NCBI RefSeq assembly: GCF_009730915.1
Contig: NC_052480.1
Location: 2,046,001-2,110,000 of the forward strand
DNA from: Dioscorea cayenensis subsp. rotundata
Lineage: Eukaryota > Streptophyta > Magnoliopsida > Dioscoreales > Dioscoreaceae
DNA length: 64,000 bases
Direction: 5' to 3'
The position numbers and the translations under genes are program-made. This document shows positions 27,800-38,942 of this stretch, one piece after another. The notes beneath the pieces were generated by a model that saw only the letters and a program-made list of their open reading frames with translations, was not told the DNA's origin and searched no databases. The first letter of the stretch is position 1. The number at the start of each line of letters is the position of its first letter.

Positions 27800-28075
27800 A
27801 GTAAAGAAGATAAAGAAGGAAGAGATAATGGCAGTGTATTTATTATTCCTCAGATAAGGCCCAACCGCTCTCATTAAATGTATTCACGATATATGTATTG
27901 CAAAAGCCATAGAAGAGAACCCTCAGCCATTGTTGGAGTACGTTAACGCACTACAGAAACATGAAGAAGCTGTCTACCGTATGTTACCATTAGCCGCAAC
28001 GACAAATAAAGAAAAGGAAGATGTCATCGAAGCATATACAGCCATTGAAAGAGGTGGCATAAAAAAAAATGAAAG
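27800..28075 (+). pseudogene. Virion-sense open-frame remnant of the geminivirus-like element, copy A
   Basis: Occupies the place of the virion-sense (V2/coat) region downstream of the TATA-like motif. In this copy it is broken by stops, whereas copy B has an uninterrupted frame of 89 codons (52080..52349) of the same sequence. I could not match the protein to V2 or coat protein with confidence. A second open frame at 28116..28304 follows, also unrecognised. Confidence 0.4.
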
Positions 28076-28352
28076 TTGAGGACCTGGGTAATATAGGTAC
28101 CTCAAAAGGAGACGTTTGGTGATGTGTAGACCGGGTGTATTATATGTATCCAATATAAAATATGTATCCGAGTGTTGTACTCCAAATAATATAAGGCTAT
28201 CCTATTATGTATTAAGTATATTTATCAGTATTAAAATACGTATGTTTTATCGGATGATATTGTTCTGGACCAATATACACATAAAAGAAATGTACAAACA
28301 GTAAAGGACAACCCTTCAAAAAAAATTAATACAAGTCAAACTGAACATGGCC

Positions 28353-28713
28353 CTAATTCTCTACATTAAGGATATAACGATCAAACCGGCCCACGAAATG
28401 TTGAACAGCTCTAATTACAAAATTAATAGAGATTATACTGAAATTACGTAGAAAGTTCATAACATTACATTTGAATATATGGAGAAAACTCTCACTCCGA
28501 GGGCGGAAGGTTGTCCATATGGTGAAGAACAACCAGTATTTGTGAACCCTTAAAGCTTTACTCAGATTATAATTGAACCGTATCTCCATGGTTATGCGGT
28601 CTCAGTTATTGAAGAAGGGTCTATCTATGTGTTCTTTAACATGGAAATACAGGGGATTATTCACTGTATTAGCCTGAGTCTCTGTGATGATTTCACCTGT
28701 CCTGTTTATCCAT
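28353..28713 (-). pseudogene. ren: Geminiviral replication enhancer (REn/AC3) pseudogene
   Basis: REn interacts with Rep and host PCNA and raises viral DNA accumulation. Minus-strand homology spans most of the family length (about 120 of roughly 132 residues). The 78-codon open part (28589..28353) contains 'EIRFNYNLSKALRVHKYW', 'IWTTFRPRSESFLHIFK' and 'SINFVIRAVQHFV', which fit the family's core. Upstream, a block with 'NNPLYFHVKEH' is in the same frame but separated by a TGA at 28602..28604, and the ATG at 28713 is out of frame with it. It cannot make full-length REn as it stands. Confidence 0.85.
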
Positions 28714-28755
28714 GATGAATGACGGAAACTAATCAAGATGAAGCATCAAGTAAAA

Positions 28756-29873
28756 TTAGGTTACAAAAAGAAGGACATCACGGTCACAGTTATTATCCGT
28801 GGTGTAGAGTGGATTATCTAGGAATTCAAACTCAACATTCTTCAATATCCAGTCACGTAGAGCTATATTCTCGGACTTATCCATATAATCTCTATAGCTC
28901 GAATCATGACCTGGGTTATAAAGAATGATAGATGGGATTCCACCTTTAATTCGAATGGGTTTGTCATACTTATAATTGGTCTTCCAATCTCGCTGAACAC
29001 CAATCAACTCCCGCCAATGTTTCATTCGTAGATAGCTTGGCGCCACATCATCAATGACATTGTACAATACATCCTGGTGAAATGTGTCATGATTGAAGTC
29101 CAAATGTCCACAAATGTAGTTATGCTTACCTAAAGAACGGGCCCAAGAAGTCTTCTCTATGCGACTTGGTCCTTCAATGATGAGACTTGTCGGCCGCAAA
29201 AAACCTTCCTTATGTATTATTATATCTTCCTCTAGCTGCGCAGCACCATTAATCTGAAAATTATGCATAAGACATTCCTGCATACATGGTGTAATCCTGA
29301 ACGTTGAATAATCCAAATACGAGATGTAAGGATCCAGCGGTTTGGCAAATATACATTCATAATTAGACTAAAGATTATGATACTGTAAAGTAAATGCTTT
29401 GGGAACCTTTTCTCTAATAATTTGTAAAACAGTATCTGTTGATCCGGAGTTCAGTGCATCGGTATAAACAGATGACAAGTCATGTCTTACATCCCGAGAG
29501 GACCTCTCGCGCTTCAACCTAGAACTGACCCAAGTCGATGTAGTCACCCCCTTTTCTCGATATATGACTTTACATCCGAGCTGGACTTTGCACATTGTAT
29601 ATTAGGATGGAATACGATAGATGAACTACCGGAACGAAGATCAAACAATCTAGGATTAGTTACATGTGCCCGGCCTTCGAGTTGTATTAAAATATTTAAG
29701 TGTGGACTGGCATCTTCATGTAGTTCCCTGGGAACTTGAACAAATTTTCTGTTGCTCAGAAGGGATATAGCCAACAGTTGTTCCATTGTTGTTTCCTTCG
29801 CCAGATGGCAACGAGGATATGTAAGAAATAAATTCTTGGTATTAAAATGAAATCTCTTTGGCTGGAGTGGCAT
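28756..29873 (-). pseudogene. rep: Geminiviral replication initiator protein (Rep/AC1) pseudogene
   Basis: Rep nicks the origin nonamer to start rolling-circle replication and carries an SF3-type helicase. Minus strand, N-terminus at 29873. Seen: HUH motif I 'FLTYPRC'; motif II as 'HLNILIQ' (second His of the usual HLH replaced by Asn); motif III 'VKSYIEK' with the tyrosine nucleophile. In the helicase part the Walker A is 'GPSRIEKT', with Glu in place of the expected Gly. 'NVIDDVAP' (Walker B) and 'KGGIPSIILYNPG' (motif C) follow. Breaks: a frameshift at about 29545..29560 just after motif III, and TAG at 29368..29370. From 29595 to 28756 the frame is otherwise continuous. The changed motif residues plus two breaks mark it as inactive; length agrees with the family. 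Confidence 0.92.
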
Positions 29874-29984
29874 ATCTATAATTAATAGGTTTACACTCTT
29901 GTGAATAGTCAGAGCTCTAGAAGTAGTTTCAATGGGTATAAAGGTGTACAATATATAGAAGGCTCACTTCCTTAGCAATCAGCT

Positions 29985-29993
29985 TAATATTAC
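29985..29993 (+). other. Geminivirus origin nonanucleotide
   Basis: TAATATTAC, the invariant nonamer in the geminivirus origin hairpin loop, lies between the Rep start (29873) and the repeated leader block (30092), as expected. The right side 'acggatagccgtcc' resembles the usual stem; the left side no longer pairs well, so the hairpin is decayed. Confidence 0.85.
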
Positions 29994-30194
29994 ACGGATA
30001 GCCGTCCTGTCTATACTGGCACGTGGCGAATTATGATAGGTGCATTCAAATTAAAGGTCCCGTCTCTCTTTTTTTCTGAGAATTTGAATGCTTGTGGGTC
30101 CCACTCCTAATAAAATAATATATAAGTATGAGAGAATCAATTAAGTGGAGAGCAAGGTTCAACATATTCTAGAAAGTGGGACCCATGTATTATA

Positions 30195-31900
30195 CCTCAG
30201 GGTATGAGATGTTTTCCTTTATGGATGGATACTCAGGATATAATCAAATCAAGATGCACCCAGATGATGAAAAACATACTACCTTCCGAACACCTATGGG
30301 CATATATTATTACAAGGTAATGTCATTTGGCTTGAAAAATGCGGGGGCAGCATATCAAAGAGCTATGACCAGAATATTCGAAGATTTGATTCATAGGGTC
30401 GTTGAATGCTATGTAGATGATCTGGTTGTGAAAACAAATTCAAAAGACAAACATCTTGAAGATCTGAGGACTGTTTTCATACTCCTCAGAGAATATAAAT
30501 TGAAAATGAACCCAATGAAATGTGCCTTTGGAATCCTATCAGGAAAGTTTCTGGGTTTCATTGTGAGACATCGAGGGATAGAAGTAGATCCTTCTAAGAT
30601 CAAGGCAATTTTGGAAATGCCGCCTCGAACAACATTGAAGCAGTTGCGTTCTTTTCAAGGGCGTTTGGCATATATCAGAAGATTCATTTCCAACTTACCA
30701 GGAAGATGCAAGCCTTTTTCTAAGTTGGTCAAGAAAAAAACACCTTTTAAGTGGGATGCTGAATGTCAGAAAGCTTTTGAAGATATTAAGCAGCATTTGT
30801 TGAATCCACCAGTATTAGCGGCCCCAATTTCGGGAAAACCACTAATCCTATATATTGCTGCCTTAGAAGGATCATTAGGAGCTATTCTAGCTCAAAATAA
30901 TGAAGACGACAAAGAAAATGCATTATATTATCTCAGCAGAATGTTGATAGGAGTTGAGAGTAAATATACACCCATTGAAAAGCATTACTTACCCTTGGTG
31001 TTTGCAGTGAAGAAAATGAGACACTACTTGCTGGCGCACAAAATCATCCTTATATCCAAGATTGACCCGCTCAAATATCTTATGACAAGGCTATTACTCA
31101 CAGGAAGATTTGCAAAATGGGCATTGATCTTCATGGAGTTTGATATAACATACACTTTGCAGAAAGCTATCAAGAGGCAAGTATTAGCAAATTTTTTGGC
31201 GACACATCCTTTCCCTGATGATTCACCCTTTAATTATGATGTCCTTGATGAAGAGACGCTTAAAGTAAAAGAAGCAGAATGGTGACTGTACTTTGATGGG
31301 GCATCATCCATAAAGCCGGCACTGAGGTATGAGCTTCTACAAATCAAAGCCGGGATAGGACTTGTGTTTGTCACACCAGAAGGAGGAATCCTCAGATATG
31401 CACTTTCCCTTACAGAGTCATGCACAAACAATGAAGCGAAATATGAAGCTCTCATAGCTCGTTTAGAATTGGCAATCAAAATGGAAATTCAACATATCCA
31501 TATATTTGGAGACTGACAACTCATCATCAAAAAAGTATAAGGAGAATACAAAGTATACAAAGCTAAACTTCTTAATTACTATAGGTAGGTTAAAATGTTA
31601 ATGAAGAAAATTCCCCAAGTGCAGTTGAGCAGGGTTTCAAGATCAGAAAATGGAGAAGCTGATTCTTTGGCAAGAATAGCGAAAGAGCTGGCAAATCCAG
31701 ATCATGATGAAGTTCAAATCACTATAAGAAATAGAAGACCCATAAGTACAATTCTCAGCGGTGAAGAAGAAAATATTGAAGAAAATATGGAAGTCTTCAC
31801 CCTCGAGATGCCAGAGGAAGATTGGAGGCAACCATTTATGGAATATTTGAAATATGATAAATTGACAGGGGACAAATCAGAAAGCCTTCAAATAAAGTGA
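30195..31900 (+). pseudogene. Ty3/gypsy retrotransposon pol fragment (Tat/Ogre-like)
   Basis: Reverse transcriptase from just upstream of 'FMDGYSGYNQIKMHPDD', through 'SFGLKNAGAAYQRAM' and the catalytic 'YVDDLVVK' (about 30410), then the connection/RNase H domain with 'LKQLRSFQGRLAYIRRFI' and 'PPVLAAPISGKPLILY'. This part is open to a TGA at 31283..31285. Beyond the stop a second RNase H is readable ('YFDGASS', 'NNEAKYEALIA', 'IFGD' followed by a stop), and then 31595..31900. Two RNase H domains in tandem is the mark of the Tat/Ogre lineage. No gag, protease, integrase or LTR is present: the 5' side is fused to geminiviral sequence and the 3' side is cut by the CACTA terminus at 32030. Confidence 0.88.
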
Positions 31901-32029
31901 AGAGCTCTAAGATTCATCCTCATTAATGACACATTGTACCGCAGATCATATGATCAGCTACTCCTGTGATGTCTTTCATATGAAGAAGCAAAAGAAGTCA
32001 TGCATGATGTACATTCCAGGATATGTGGT

Positions 32030-32640
32030 CACTACAACAAATTGTATTTTTAGTGACAACCAAAAGTTATCACTAAAAGCAATAATTTTAATCACAATTA
32101 GTAATACTAGCAAATTTTAGAAGTCGTCACCTCTCGTCACAAAAACCTCTGATGCTAATACATAAATGGTCACTATTACTCCATAATTTTGTGACCAATT
32201 TCACGACACTAAAAAATCTAGTATTTGTGACAAAAACGATATGGCTACAATAAATTATATTTTTATTGATAACAAAATTTATCACTAAAAACAATAATTT
32301 TAGTCACAATTAGTAATACTAGCAAATTTTAGAATTCGTCACCTCCCGTCACAAATACCTCCAATGCTAATATAAGAGTGACCATTTTAGTCAAATGGTC
32401 ACAATTACAACATATTTTTGTGACCAATTTCATAACACTAAAAATTTAAGTATTTGTGACAAGGAGATGTGGCTACAATAACCTTATTTATCTATGTCAA
32501 TTTTTTTTACAAAAAAAAAATCTTAAGAGTGACAAACAAAGTGGTCATAATAGTTCAGTCAATTGTGACAATTTTGTTGCCATAAAATATAATGCAATAG
32601 TGATGAATACGGGGTAACAATTCCCCACTTTAATGTAATG
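32030..32640 (+). mobile_element. CACTA transposon left terminus with subterminal repeats
   Basis: 'cactacaacaaattg' at 32030 opens about 600 bp of repeated words in both orientations, such as 'tttagtgacaa', 'gtcacaattag' and 'agcaaattttagaa', with a larger internal duplication (32030..32230 resembles 32240..32470). This is the expected structure of a CACTA end, inserted into the gypsy fragment. The right terminus was not found in the window, so the extent is unknown. Confidence 0.75.
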
Positions 32641-33030
32641 ATTAGATATTGATAATAATAATAATAAATATATATAATGAAATAATAAATAAATAAATAA
32701 TGATAATATTATTAAAAAAAATAAATAATCAAATAATTAAATAAGATAAAGATAATATAAAAAAAGTTAAATTAATTATTATAATAAAATTATAGGATAA
32801 AAAATATTATTAATATGAATAGATATCAGATAAATAATTAAAAAAATCAAATCAAAATCAGATAAACATAATAATAAAATAATATTAATAATAATAATAA
32901 TTATTATTATTATTAAAAAAAATTTACATATATATAATAATAGTATAAGAATAAAAAATTAATAAAATAAAATAATAATAATAATAATAATAATAATTAA
33001 TAATATATATATAATATAAAAATAAAATTA
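32641..33030. repeat. AT-rich low-complexity tract
   Basis: Almost wholly A and T with many (AAT)n/(ATA)n runs. No gene. Confidence 0.85.
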
Positions 33031-33775
33031 AAAAAAAAAGAGAGAGTGGACGTGTGGATGCTTCTCGTGGGACGCCACGATCAATGGAAACAACCCACGA
33101 ATGATGTAACTATCTCCACGATCAACACAACCGTGGAGACGTTGAAAGGCTTTAAAAACGGGAGAGGACAGAGGACGAACGAAGAAAGAGAACGAAGAGA
33201 AGAAAAGAAGACAAAGAAGGAGAACAAGGCGAAAGAAGAACAGAGGAAGCAACAAGCTAAGAAGAAGAAGCTGCTCACATTTTCTCTTCCCCATACCTAT
33301 ATATATATAAAGAGTGGAAAGAATCATTATTGCTTGTACTATTGCTGTCTGCCGACGTTGCTTGTAGATGCTGCTTGCCGACGTTGGCTGTTAATGTTAA
33401 CGCCGTTGCTTGCCGCTGTTGCTTGAAGTTGCTGCCGCCACTACTACCGTTGCCGAAAAGAGAGAAGGGTTGGCGAAGAAGGGGATACTAGTTCCCCAAG
33501 ACACCTAAAGGAATGAGACAACAGTAGTTGCCACATAGCGAGAACGGAAATGGTGATGTCTGTGACTCCTGGAACTATCTCGACGCTATCTCGTTGCTGC
33601 TTGCCACGCCTGTTGTCATTGTCGTAGTTCATCGACATCATCACCGAATAAGTATATATATGTATATTGAAGCCGCTGCCGCCATCACCGACTTGGTCGA
33701 TGCTAATATCGTTGCCCGTTGCTTGCTGCTGTGCCCCTAACGAGGAGCCCATGAAGAAGAAGGAGCTTGAAAACT
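33031..33775. other. Non-repetitive segment, no gene recognised
   Basis: GC content rises abruptly after the AT-rich tract. Open frames here are purine- or pyrimidine-biased and overlap on both strands (33046..33426, 33028..33327, 33444..33884) with no recognisable domain. Between 33330 and 33440 the words 'gttgcttgccg' and 'ttgctgccg' recur irregularly. It could be captured 5' leader sequence of the ARO-like fragment that follows. Confidence 0.35.
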
Positions 33776-33975
33776 GGAAGAAGTTGTGAAGATGGAGGAG
33801 TCGAAGCATGAAGAGATAATGAAGATGGAAGAGCCTGAGAAGCCACTGCCCACGCAGCAACAGAGGATACCCCAACACCGTCACCTGAAGCCGTACTCAT
33901 CTGAAATGTTTCTCTGCTCGGCATCGATGAGAAGAGTGATACCATCCTCTGAATTTTCTCTGCGCTTGTGATTTC

Positions 33976-34560
33976 AAGATGAAGGACTCCCTCACTATGA
34001 TCAAGAACATTGTGACCTATACAAAGCACAGCAAGTACACGGTCCAATCAAAGACAACCTCACCATCTCCAAGAGCATCATCAAATCAAAAGCCTTTCTT
34101 TGCTTCGCCATCCTGCTAAAAAATAGACAGAAGAGGTGCGTTGCTGTGGCGCTGAAGGAAATTACCAAGGTCGTGAAGCAGGACCTCAACCTCCGCCGAT
34201 CCGCACTCAAGCTCACAATCCCGACAGTAAGGCACTCGGATGGCTATCAAGAATATTCAAGGATCATCAAACCCTTGGTGGATTTCCTGGACGACAGAGA
34301 AGATGTGATGATCAAAGAGACAACGGTGATGCTGACTAAGTTCTTGTGTACTAAGAACTATCCTCACTATGATCATTCCAAGGCTATACTCAAGACTGGA
34401 GAAATGAAGCACCTTGTCCACCATGAGTAATTCGGAGGACAAAGTGTTTAAATGATGGCACTCATTTTGTTCTACCACATTGTATGCACTCCATGTGCCG
34501 GACAATAAGGAGCTCATTCAGGCAGAGGTGCTCACTGTGCTAGAATGAGCTTTCAAATAG
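33976..34560 (+). pseudogene. Captured fragment of an ARMADILLO REPEAT ONLY (ARO)-like gene
   Basis: ARO proteins are plant armadillo-repeat proteins working in tip growth and cell polarity. Translated from 34041 the sequence reads 'NLTISKSIIKSKAFLCFAIL', 'LKEITKVVKQDLNLRRSALK', 'IIKPLVDFLDDREDVMIKET' and 'YPHYDHSKAILKTGEMKHLV', which follow the order of the C-terminal armadillo repeats of ARO proteins. The frame is open from 34041 to 34430, then stops accumulate although homologous residues ('YFGGQSV', 'ALILFYHIV') continue to about 34500. The N-terminal half is missing. It lies 2 kb behind the CACTA terminus at 32030, so capture by that element is likely but its other end was not found. Family call moderate; pseudogene status firm. 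Confidence 0.7.
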
Positions 34561-36120
34561 GCATTAATAGTGAAAACCTAAAGGTGGAGGAGCTCCTGCA
34601 TAAATCCAAGGAACAAGTTTGAAAGACCAAGATGTTATGAAGGATGAAAATATGGGCAATGGGCTTCATCATCTTCAGGTAAACATTGCTGTACGTGGAC
34701 TAATTTTCCTTAAAGTTGGCGAAAGGAATGATCTAGTGCTGCTGCAGGAGATTACGAGCTACTTGCTTATGGCTTGTGGTTTGACCTATGTGATATCAAG
34801 CATATTATGCATTGGTTTCCTGAAGCATGCACGTTAACATAAGGCGATTTCAAGAGAGAGCAAGCAGCTAAAGAGTTGGAGGAGTTGGAGTGACATAGGG
34901 AAGAGCTTGAAGTGTTGTTGTTGAATGAAAGGCCTTACCAATAGCACATTGCTCTCAGCCGAACACAATCAAATACGAAATGGCTTTTGAATGGATATTG
35001 ACATAGCTAAGCCCACAACCACCAAGTAGCAAGGTCATCTTCAGCAGGTGCTTACTGTTTGCATATATAGAAATGATGATTATAGTAATAGCCTATGATG
35101 TGATCCCACCAAAGCAAAAGAGAATAGATATATATATTCAATTCAAAGTTTGATGAGCTGTCATAGATTAAAAGCCTTTTTTTTCAAGGAACGTGCATGG
35201 CATATGGAGGGATCCGCCATTGCCTATGCATGCATGGTTTTGGAATCAACTTTCATGCAAAAATAAAAATAGTTAAAAAAAAAAACTAAAGGACATGGAG
35301 AGAAGTATTGTTTTAATGGAAATGAATAGAGGGTGGAGAATTGAGAAAGTGACGGCTATGCTATAAAGAAAAAGTGGTGGTGGCTGGAAGCATGTGGCTG
35401 TGCGTGTGCTGTTTTACGTTTAAACATGGCGAGCAATGAAAAAACACCAAGTGATAATTTAACTTGTTGATCTAGTATCTTGAATTTGTAGGGCAGATGT
35501 AACTTGACTCTGGGTCTTCAAGTTCTCATGGATTATTTTATGATTGTCAATGATTCTTAATTATCAGTGTAGATCAAGTATATTTGGTTCTTAATGTCAT
35601 CATGGTCAGGGGTTAAGCCCAGTTTATTTGTGTGACCAAAAAAAAATGATCCAACATTACATATAATCATGCCAACACTAGCCATGCATGGCATGCAATG
35701 TTTTAGAATTGTTTTGTATTTCCTTTCAAAAGCAATGCATGGTTTAGCTTTGTCATGACATCTCATAAGTTTAAGCAAGATGCTTGATTGATTGTAAAAG
35801 GGATAACAACGGTGTCTGAAATGGTTGATGAAGAAAATACCGGTGATGCTGATTAAATAAGGACAAGATGGTGACTACAATGATACGAACCATGAAGAGG
35901 ACTATGGGATGTGCAGCAATGAAGAAAAAGGCTCAGACAAATATATCAAATATTGTTGTTGCTAGTAACTTTGAGAGCAAATGACATGTTGTTATCCTCT
36001 TTGGTATTATTAAGGTGCAGCCTTATGCCAACATCTGACACTCATTCCAAAGCAACGACAAAATTACTCGGTACGAAGCAATAACTAGAATGTTTAACTC
36101 AAGGAAACGGCAAATTTTAG
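34561..36120. other. No gene recognised
   Basis: 34619..34837 is a short open frame that may be further decayed ARO-derived sequence. The rest is unremarkable. A stretch near 35700..35750 ('caaaagcaatgcatggttta') resembles 20858..20885 in the middle region, so it is part of a dispersed repeat. Confidence 0.4.
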
Positions 36121-36284
36121 AAAATATATAAAAGATGGAAATGATATATATATATATATATATATATATCACTGCCACTGCCTGTGCCTTGTCACCATGT
36201 TGCATGCCTCGCTGCCACTACCTGCGCATATATATATATATATATCACTAGCGCTGCATGTGCCTTGTCACCATGTTGCATGCC

Positions 36285-36333
<49 letters not shown>

Positions 36334-36345
36334 TAAATAATAAGA
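36121..36345. repeat. Compound (TA)n minisatellite
   Basis: Long (TA)n tracts alternate with nearly identical unique segments containing 'gtgccttgtcaccatgttgc' (36184..36203 and 36260..36279). This is a tandem duplication of about 76 bp inside a dinucleotide array. Confidence 0.8.
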
Positions 36346-37582
36346 TTTATAATTTGCAAATTTTCTTGCCTTTACTTGTACTTAAGCTCTTAATCGGAGG
36401 TTCCCAAGATTTCAACCTGGGTAATTAATAATTGAGTCTTGCCTCTATTATGAATGGAAAAGACCAAAAAGTTAAAAATAAAATAACATAAATAACATTT
36501 GTGATTCGATATATCACCTGGTGTCTCTTAACGGACACGACGCCAAGGCGGGTATTTTCGATCCCACAAATGTTATTAGGAATTTTAATGTGGAAATGTT
36601 TATTTTAATTAGAATTAATTAAATTAAAAAACTTTTATGTAGAGCTCTAATAATTGGAATTTTTTTCTCATTAACATATTCAATAAAATAACATTGTTTC
36701 TAATAAATATTTAAAACATATTTTTATTTTGTTTTAAATTATTTAAGATTTTTTTGTCTCCTTATATTATTTTATTTATGCTCTATAAGAAATTATGAAA
36801 AACAAACCGTATAAAAATGTTTTTAGATATTATATAGAACTTTTGAAATTTAAGAATATGTGTAAAACTCTAACCAATGATCATCAAAAGCTTAGGTTTT
36901 TTTTTAAGAAATGTTTTGTTTAGGGCTTAGGATATGAAAGAACAAAATAGATTTTAAAATAAAAATAAAATCATAATTCTACAATAAATAATTATTAAAA
37001 AAAAAGACATTATAAGGGGTCATGAGTTGGTTGAAAAGGTCAAAGTGGTCATTTGCAACTTGAGTGTTTTTATTATTTTTTGTTTGGGACATACTGTATA
37101 AAAACTTAAAAAAATTATTTTAAAAAATAAATACAATTTTAATAACAGTACAGATTAGTATAAAATATGGATGTCAACTTCCAGAGATTCTTATACATTT
37201 TTATTTTACTACTTGTAAATAATATTTGATATTTTATTTAATTTTAATTATTTATACATGTTAAGCTATAAAATAATACAAACCATTTCTTTCTGTCTCT
37301 CGATAACCTAAATTTTCAAATGTTTGAAAAATACAAACTCAATTTCTCTTTATTTCATATGGTTTATAGATTATTTAATTATACTTTATGATTTTTTTTT
37401 AAAAAAATACATATAAAGATTTGAGATCATTGATTGGTGTCACATCCAATTATAAATATAAATATCATATGCACAATGATTGATTGAGGGGTAAAGTTGT
37501 GAAATAGGATGGAATTTGCAAAGATAATATATATTTTAAAAAATTAATATAATTTGTCACGTGGGCAAATTAATATAATGTC
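36346..37582. other. AT-rich intergenic, no gene
   Basis: AT-rich, with no supported coding frame, RNA or repeat structure visible to me. Confidence 0.5.
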
Positions 37583-38374
37583 TTTTTTTTATATTAGAAA
37601 GACAGAGTGGGGATCTCTGCATGAGTGAGAATAAGGTTTCCCTCTCCCATTTTCCCAATCAAAATAAGGATGGGATGGGGAATCCCATTCCGGAACAAAG
37701 GAATAAATGAGAAGTGACTCCCCATTCTCGTCTCATCTAGGGACTCGCCATTAAGTCACTTAATCTACCAACAACGGAGAAAGGTTAACATGAAAAATAT
37801 CACTTATCTCAACTAATACCGTGAGCGGGGTGTTGATCTATTGTAGGGGTGTAATTGATTGAGCTTGAGCCGAGTAGTTGGGAGCTCAAGCTCGACTAAA
37901 AATCCGGTGCTTGATACTCGGCTCAAATTCGATTGTGTATTTATTTTATAGCTCAAGCTCGATTCGATACATTAATCGAGCTTGCTCGAGTAAGCTCGAA
38001 AAGACTGAAAATCATTATAGCCATTCTTATACTCGAGTTGAGGTCAAAAGGATAAAATAGTAATTTTATAATAAATCTAATATATATATATATATATATA
38101 TATACATACTAGATTAGGCTCACAAGCACTTGAGTCAAGTAGTAAAATAATCAAACTCAGATCGCTAGACTACTCGAGGTCCAGCTTGACTAGACCATGA
38201 CTGAGCCAAGTTTGAGTTTTTCATGAATTGAGCCCGAATATCTTACAAATAGAGGTGTATATCATTTACCCCCTAAGCCATGGGATACTCACATTTTATT
38301 GGGGTTAAAATTAAAAAAATAAGTTTTAAAAATTCCAATAATTAATGGCCACAAGCTCCCTCACACATGTTGCG
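37583..38374 (+). repeat. Upstream copy of a tandemly duplicated promoter segment
   Basis: From 'atattagaaagacagagtgg' to 'ctccctcacacatgttgcg'. The same sequence recurs at 38393..39211 with a few substitutions, small indels and a longer (TA)n tract. This copy ends just where the other continues into the TATA box of beta-glucosidase copy B, so it lacks the core promoter. Both copies contain a stretch of repeated 'gctcgagt/agctcga' words. Confidence 0.92.
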
Positions 38375-38392
38375 ACGTCATATTTCTTTTTT

Positions 38393-38895
38393 CTTTTTTT
38401 TATATTAGAAAGACAGAGTGGGGATCTCTGCATGAGTGAGAATAAGGTTTCCCTCTCCCATTTTCCCAATCAAAATAAGGATGGGATGGGGAATCCCATT
38501 CCGGAACAAAGGAATAAATGAGAAGTGACTCCCCATTCTCGTCTCATCTAGGGACTCGCCATTAAGTCACTTAATCTACCAACAACGGAGAAAGGTTAAC
38601 ATGAAAAATATCACTTATCTCAACTAATACCGTGAGCGGGGGTGTTGATCTATTGTAGGGGTGTAATCGATTGAGCTTGAGCCGAGTAGTTGGGGAGCTC
38701 AAGCTCGACTAAAAAATCCGGTTGCTTGATACTCGGCTCAAATTCGATTGTGTATTTATTTTATAGCTCAAACTCGATTCGATACATTAATCGAGAGCTT
38801 GCTCGAGATAAGCTCGAAAAAGGCTGAAAAATCATTATAGCCATTCTTATACTCGAGTTGAGGTCAAAAGGATAAAATAGTAATTTTATAATAAA

Positions 38896-38942
<47 letters not shown>

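Larger units (their letters stand above)
27540..30194. other. Endogenous geminivirus-like sequence, copy A, slightly over one genome length
   Basis: Integrated, inactivated geminiviral DNA. A block of about 100 bp (27572..27674, with 'ataatatataagtatgag') recurs at 30092..30194, 2520 nt apart, in the same orientation: a terminally redundant copy of a circular genome, close to geminivirus size. Layout left to right: repeated leader block; TATA-like 'tatttatacccc' at about 27772; virion-sense open-frame remnants (27.8..28.3 kb); then on the minus strand REn, the overlapping TrAP region (not clearly readable) and Rep; then the intergenic region with the origin nonamer at 29985..29993; then the repeated block. 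No normal coat protein gene is recognisable. The right boundary abuts a Ty3/gypsy fragment. Endogenous geminiviral sequences have been reported from yams. Confidence 0.88.

Noticed and set aside
27800-28304. Geminiviral coat protein gene
   Set aside because: Position fits, but the frames are too short and lack any recognisable coat protein motif.
33046-33327. Lys/Glu-rich frame on plus and Leu/Phe-rich frames on minus
   Set aside because: Products of a purine-rich stretch; low complexity on both strands with no conservation sign.
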